Positions 20,083-20,778 of a DNA stretch of 20,778 nt are shown piece after piece. Where the stretch lies: IMG/VR virus record IMGVR_UViG_3300021960_000652, positions 1 to 20,778 of that record, one strand, 5' to 3'. The DNA is from a virus. The position numbers and the translations under genes were made by a program. Positions within the stretch are counted from its first letter, which is position 1. The number at the start of each line of letters is the position of its first letter. The notes beneath the pieces were generated by a model. The model was not told the DNA's origin. It saw only the letters and a program-made list of their open reading frames with translations, and made no database searches.

Positions 20083-20156
20083 CGGAATGTAGCTCAGTTT
20101 GGTAGAGCACTCGCTTTGGGAGCGAGATGTCGCAGGTTCGAATCCTGTCATTCCGA
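20083..20156 (+). tRNA. tRNA-Pro (anticodon UGG)
   Basis: Acceptor CGGAATG/CATTCCG (20083-20089 and 20149-20155), starting with C as usual for tRNA-Pro. Anticodon stem CTCGC/GCGAG with loop TTTGGGA (UGG, codon CCA); T loop TTCGAAT. Discriminator A20156; CCA not encoded. It follows tRNA-Ser after three bases. Confidence 0.93.
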
Positions 20157-20187
20157 TTGTGAAATATATATTATTTTCCAACTAACT

Positions 20188-20433
20188 ATGGCATTTACTA
20201 TCTACTCAAAACCAGGATGTCCTTACTGCGAAAAGTTTGTGGCAATCGTAGAACATGAAGAACTAAAGCATGTCGTATATGAGTTAGATAGAGACTTCAC
20301 TAGACAAGAGTTTTATGCTGAGTTTGGTGAAGGTGCTACATTCCCACAAATCGTTCTTGGTGATCTCCATTTAGGTGGTTGTCAAGACTCTATCCGTTAC
20401 ATGCAGGAAAAAGAAATTTGTTGTGTGCCATGA
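20188..20433 (+). CDS. grx: Glutaredoxin
   Basis: 81 residues from ATG 20188, beginning MAFTIYSKPGCPYC with the dithiol active site C11-P-Y-C14 of a classical glutaredoxin. ATFPQIVLGDLHLGG supplies the cis-proline (in FPQ) and the glutathione-contact GG. The size is typical. It reduces disulfides using glutathione and is the probable electron donor for the C-terminal cysteines of NrdA. The in-frame upstream ATG at 20116 lies in tRNA-Pro and is rejected. There is no clear ribosome binding site. The stop overlaps the next start (ATGA). Confidence 0.92.
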   Translation: MAFTIYSKPGCPYCEKFVAIVEHEELKHVVYELDRDFTRQEFYAEFGEGATFPQIVLGDLHLGGCQDSIRYMQEKEICCVP

Positions 20434-20600
20434 CTGAGATTACTGAAGCAGAGTTTGAAAAAAACTTTGATGACTATATGGAAAGAATTGAAACTAATAA
20501 AGAGGAGTTCCTTATCAGACGTGCAGATGGAACTGCACTTGTAGCAGTCCCAGCAACTGAAGATATGGAACACCTTTGGAACCACGATGACGCATCATGA
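20430..20600 (+). CDS. Small Phd/YefM-antitoxin-like protein
   Basis: 56 residues. The sequence ITEAEFEKNFDDYMERI, then NKEEFLIRRADGTALVAVP and a short acidic tail, follows the layout of the N-terminal domain of Phd/YefM antitoxins: helix, strand with (I/L)xR, turn, strand ending in a hydrophobic-P. That domain dimerises and binds DNA. The usual toxin-binding tail is nearly absent and no toxin gene is adjacent in the window. It is coupled to glutaredoxin and to the next gene by ATGA overlaps. Similarity is judged by eye, so an unrelated small fold is possible. Confidence 0.7.
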   Translation: MTEITEAEFEKNFDDYMERIETNKEEFLIRRADGTALVAVPATEDMEHLWNHDDAS

Positions 20601-20778
20601 TTGAATCTATTTTTGAAAAGGAATTATTCCTCCCGTACATCATCGGCATTATGATTGTCGGTGGTCTAGTAAAACAATATGGAGTGCTAAACGAAGTATT
20701 CGTAGCACTCCGCAAAACATTCAAGTCAAATAGACTTGTCGTTGCTGCTACTGCTCTTGCTGGTGGTGTTCTACCCAT
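20597..20778 (+). CDS. Integral membrane protein, N-terminal part (3' end outside window)
   Basis: The first 60 residues of a gene cut by the window end. ATG 20597 overlaps the preceding stop as ATGA. MIESIFEKELFLPYIIGIMI opens a first membrane helix. A charged loop (FVALRKTFKSNR) is followed by a second hydrophobic stretch (LVVAATALAGGVLP). The style is that of a small-molecule permease or a similar multi-pass protein, which I associate loosely with a conserved membrane protein of T4-like cyanophages. The rest is needed to decide. Confidence 0.7.
   Translation, partial: MIESIFEKELFLPYIIGIMIVGGLVKQYGVLNEVFVALRKTFKSNRLVVAATALAGGVLP

Noticed and set aside
1-20778. CRISPR array or insertion sequence
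   Set aside because: No regularly spaced direct repeats, transposase motifs or terminal inverted repeats were seen.

Overview
The window looks like part of the genome of a T4-like marine myovirus, most likely a cyanophage. Every supported gene lies on the + strand. Recognisable T4-type replication genes are present: the uvsX end, gp41 helicase, gp61 primase, and class Ia nrdA/nrdB. The gene set also contains a MazG-type pyrophosphohydrolase, glutaredoxin, phage tRNAs and T4-type late promoters (ATAAATA core). The assignment rests on gene content and motifs read by eye. No photosynthesis gene is visible, so the host (picocyanobacterium or another marine Gram-negative) is an inference.

Layout. 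(1) 1-2156: a replication block (uvsX end, gp41 helicase, MazG-like) closed by a strong intrinsic terminator. (2) 2163-5510: an AT-rich, tightly coupled three-gene unit behind a late-type promoter. It holds a 507-aa unknown, a protein with ligase-type KxDG motifs, and a TxGH nucleotidylyltransferase. (3) 5507-9311: small, lysine-rich or modular proteins, probably virion or assembly related. Two start with an MKxFKxLREE/D leader that resembles the T4 capsid-targeting signal. The block also has an EF-hand-like modular protein, an Ig-like domain protein, and coiled-coil and membrane-anchored proteins. (4) 9252-14175: primase, nrdA, nrdB and two overlapping small genes. (5) 14175-18658: a PD-(D/E)XK nuclease, then an envelope-directed set. 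This set contains a C39-like cysteine peptidase, a GH24 lysozyme domain in the -1 frame, a 638-aa signal-peptide protein with an autotransporter-like C-terminal barrel, and a secreted tail-lysozyme-type protein. (6) 18660-20778: an early-looking region with three perfect consensus sigma70 promoters, five tRNAs (all reading A-ending codons), small zinc-ribbon and unknown proteins, glutaredoxin, a Phd/YefM-like small protein, and the start of a membrane protein.

Most notable signals. The C39 peptidase gene ends with the slippery heptamer C CCA AAG directly before its TAG stop. Five bases further on begins an 8-bp GC-rich stem. The -1 frame continues without any ATG into an Ala/Pro linker and a lysozyme domain. 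This is the layout expected for programmed -1 frameshifting that makes a two-enzyme peptidoglycan hydrolase of about 417 aa. Just upstream, a late promoter is placed so that its predicted start site removes the 5' arm of a hairpin that would otherwise hide the Shine-Dalgarno sequence of the nuclease gene.

How the genes fit together. UvsX, gp41 and gp61 serve recombination and priming-helicase functions. NrdA/NrdB, glutaredoxin and MazG serve the nucleotide supply. Regions 3 and 5 look like late, virion or lysis functions. The tRNAs with sigma70 promoters look like an early, host-polymerase-driven block.
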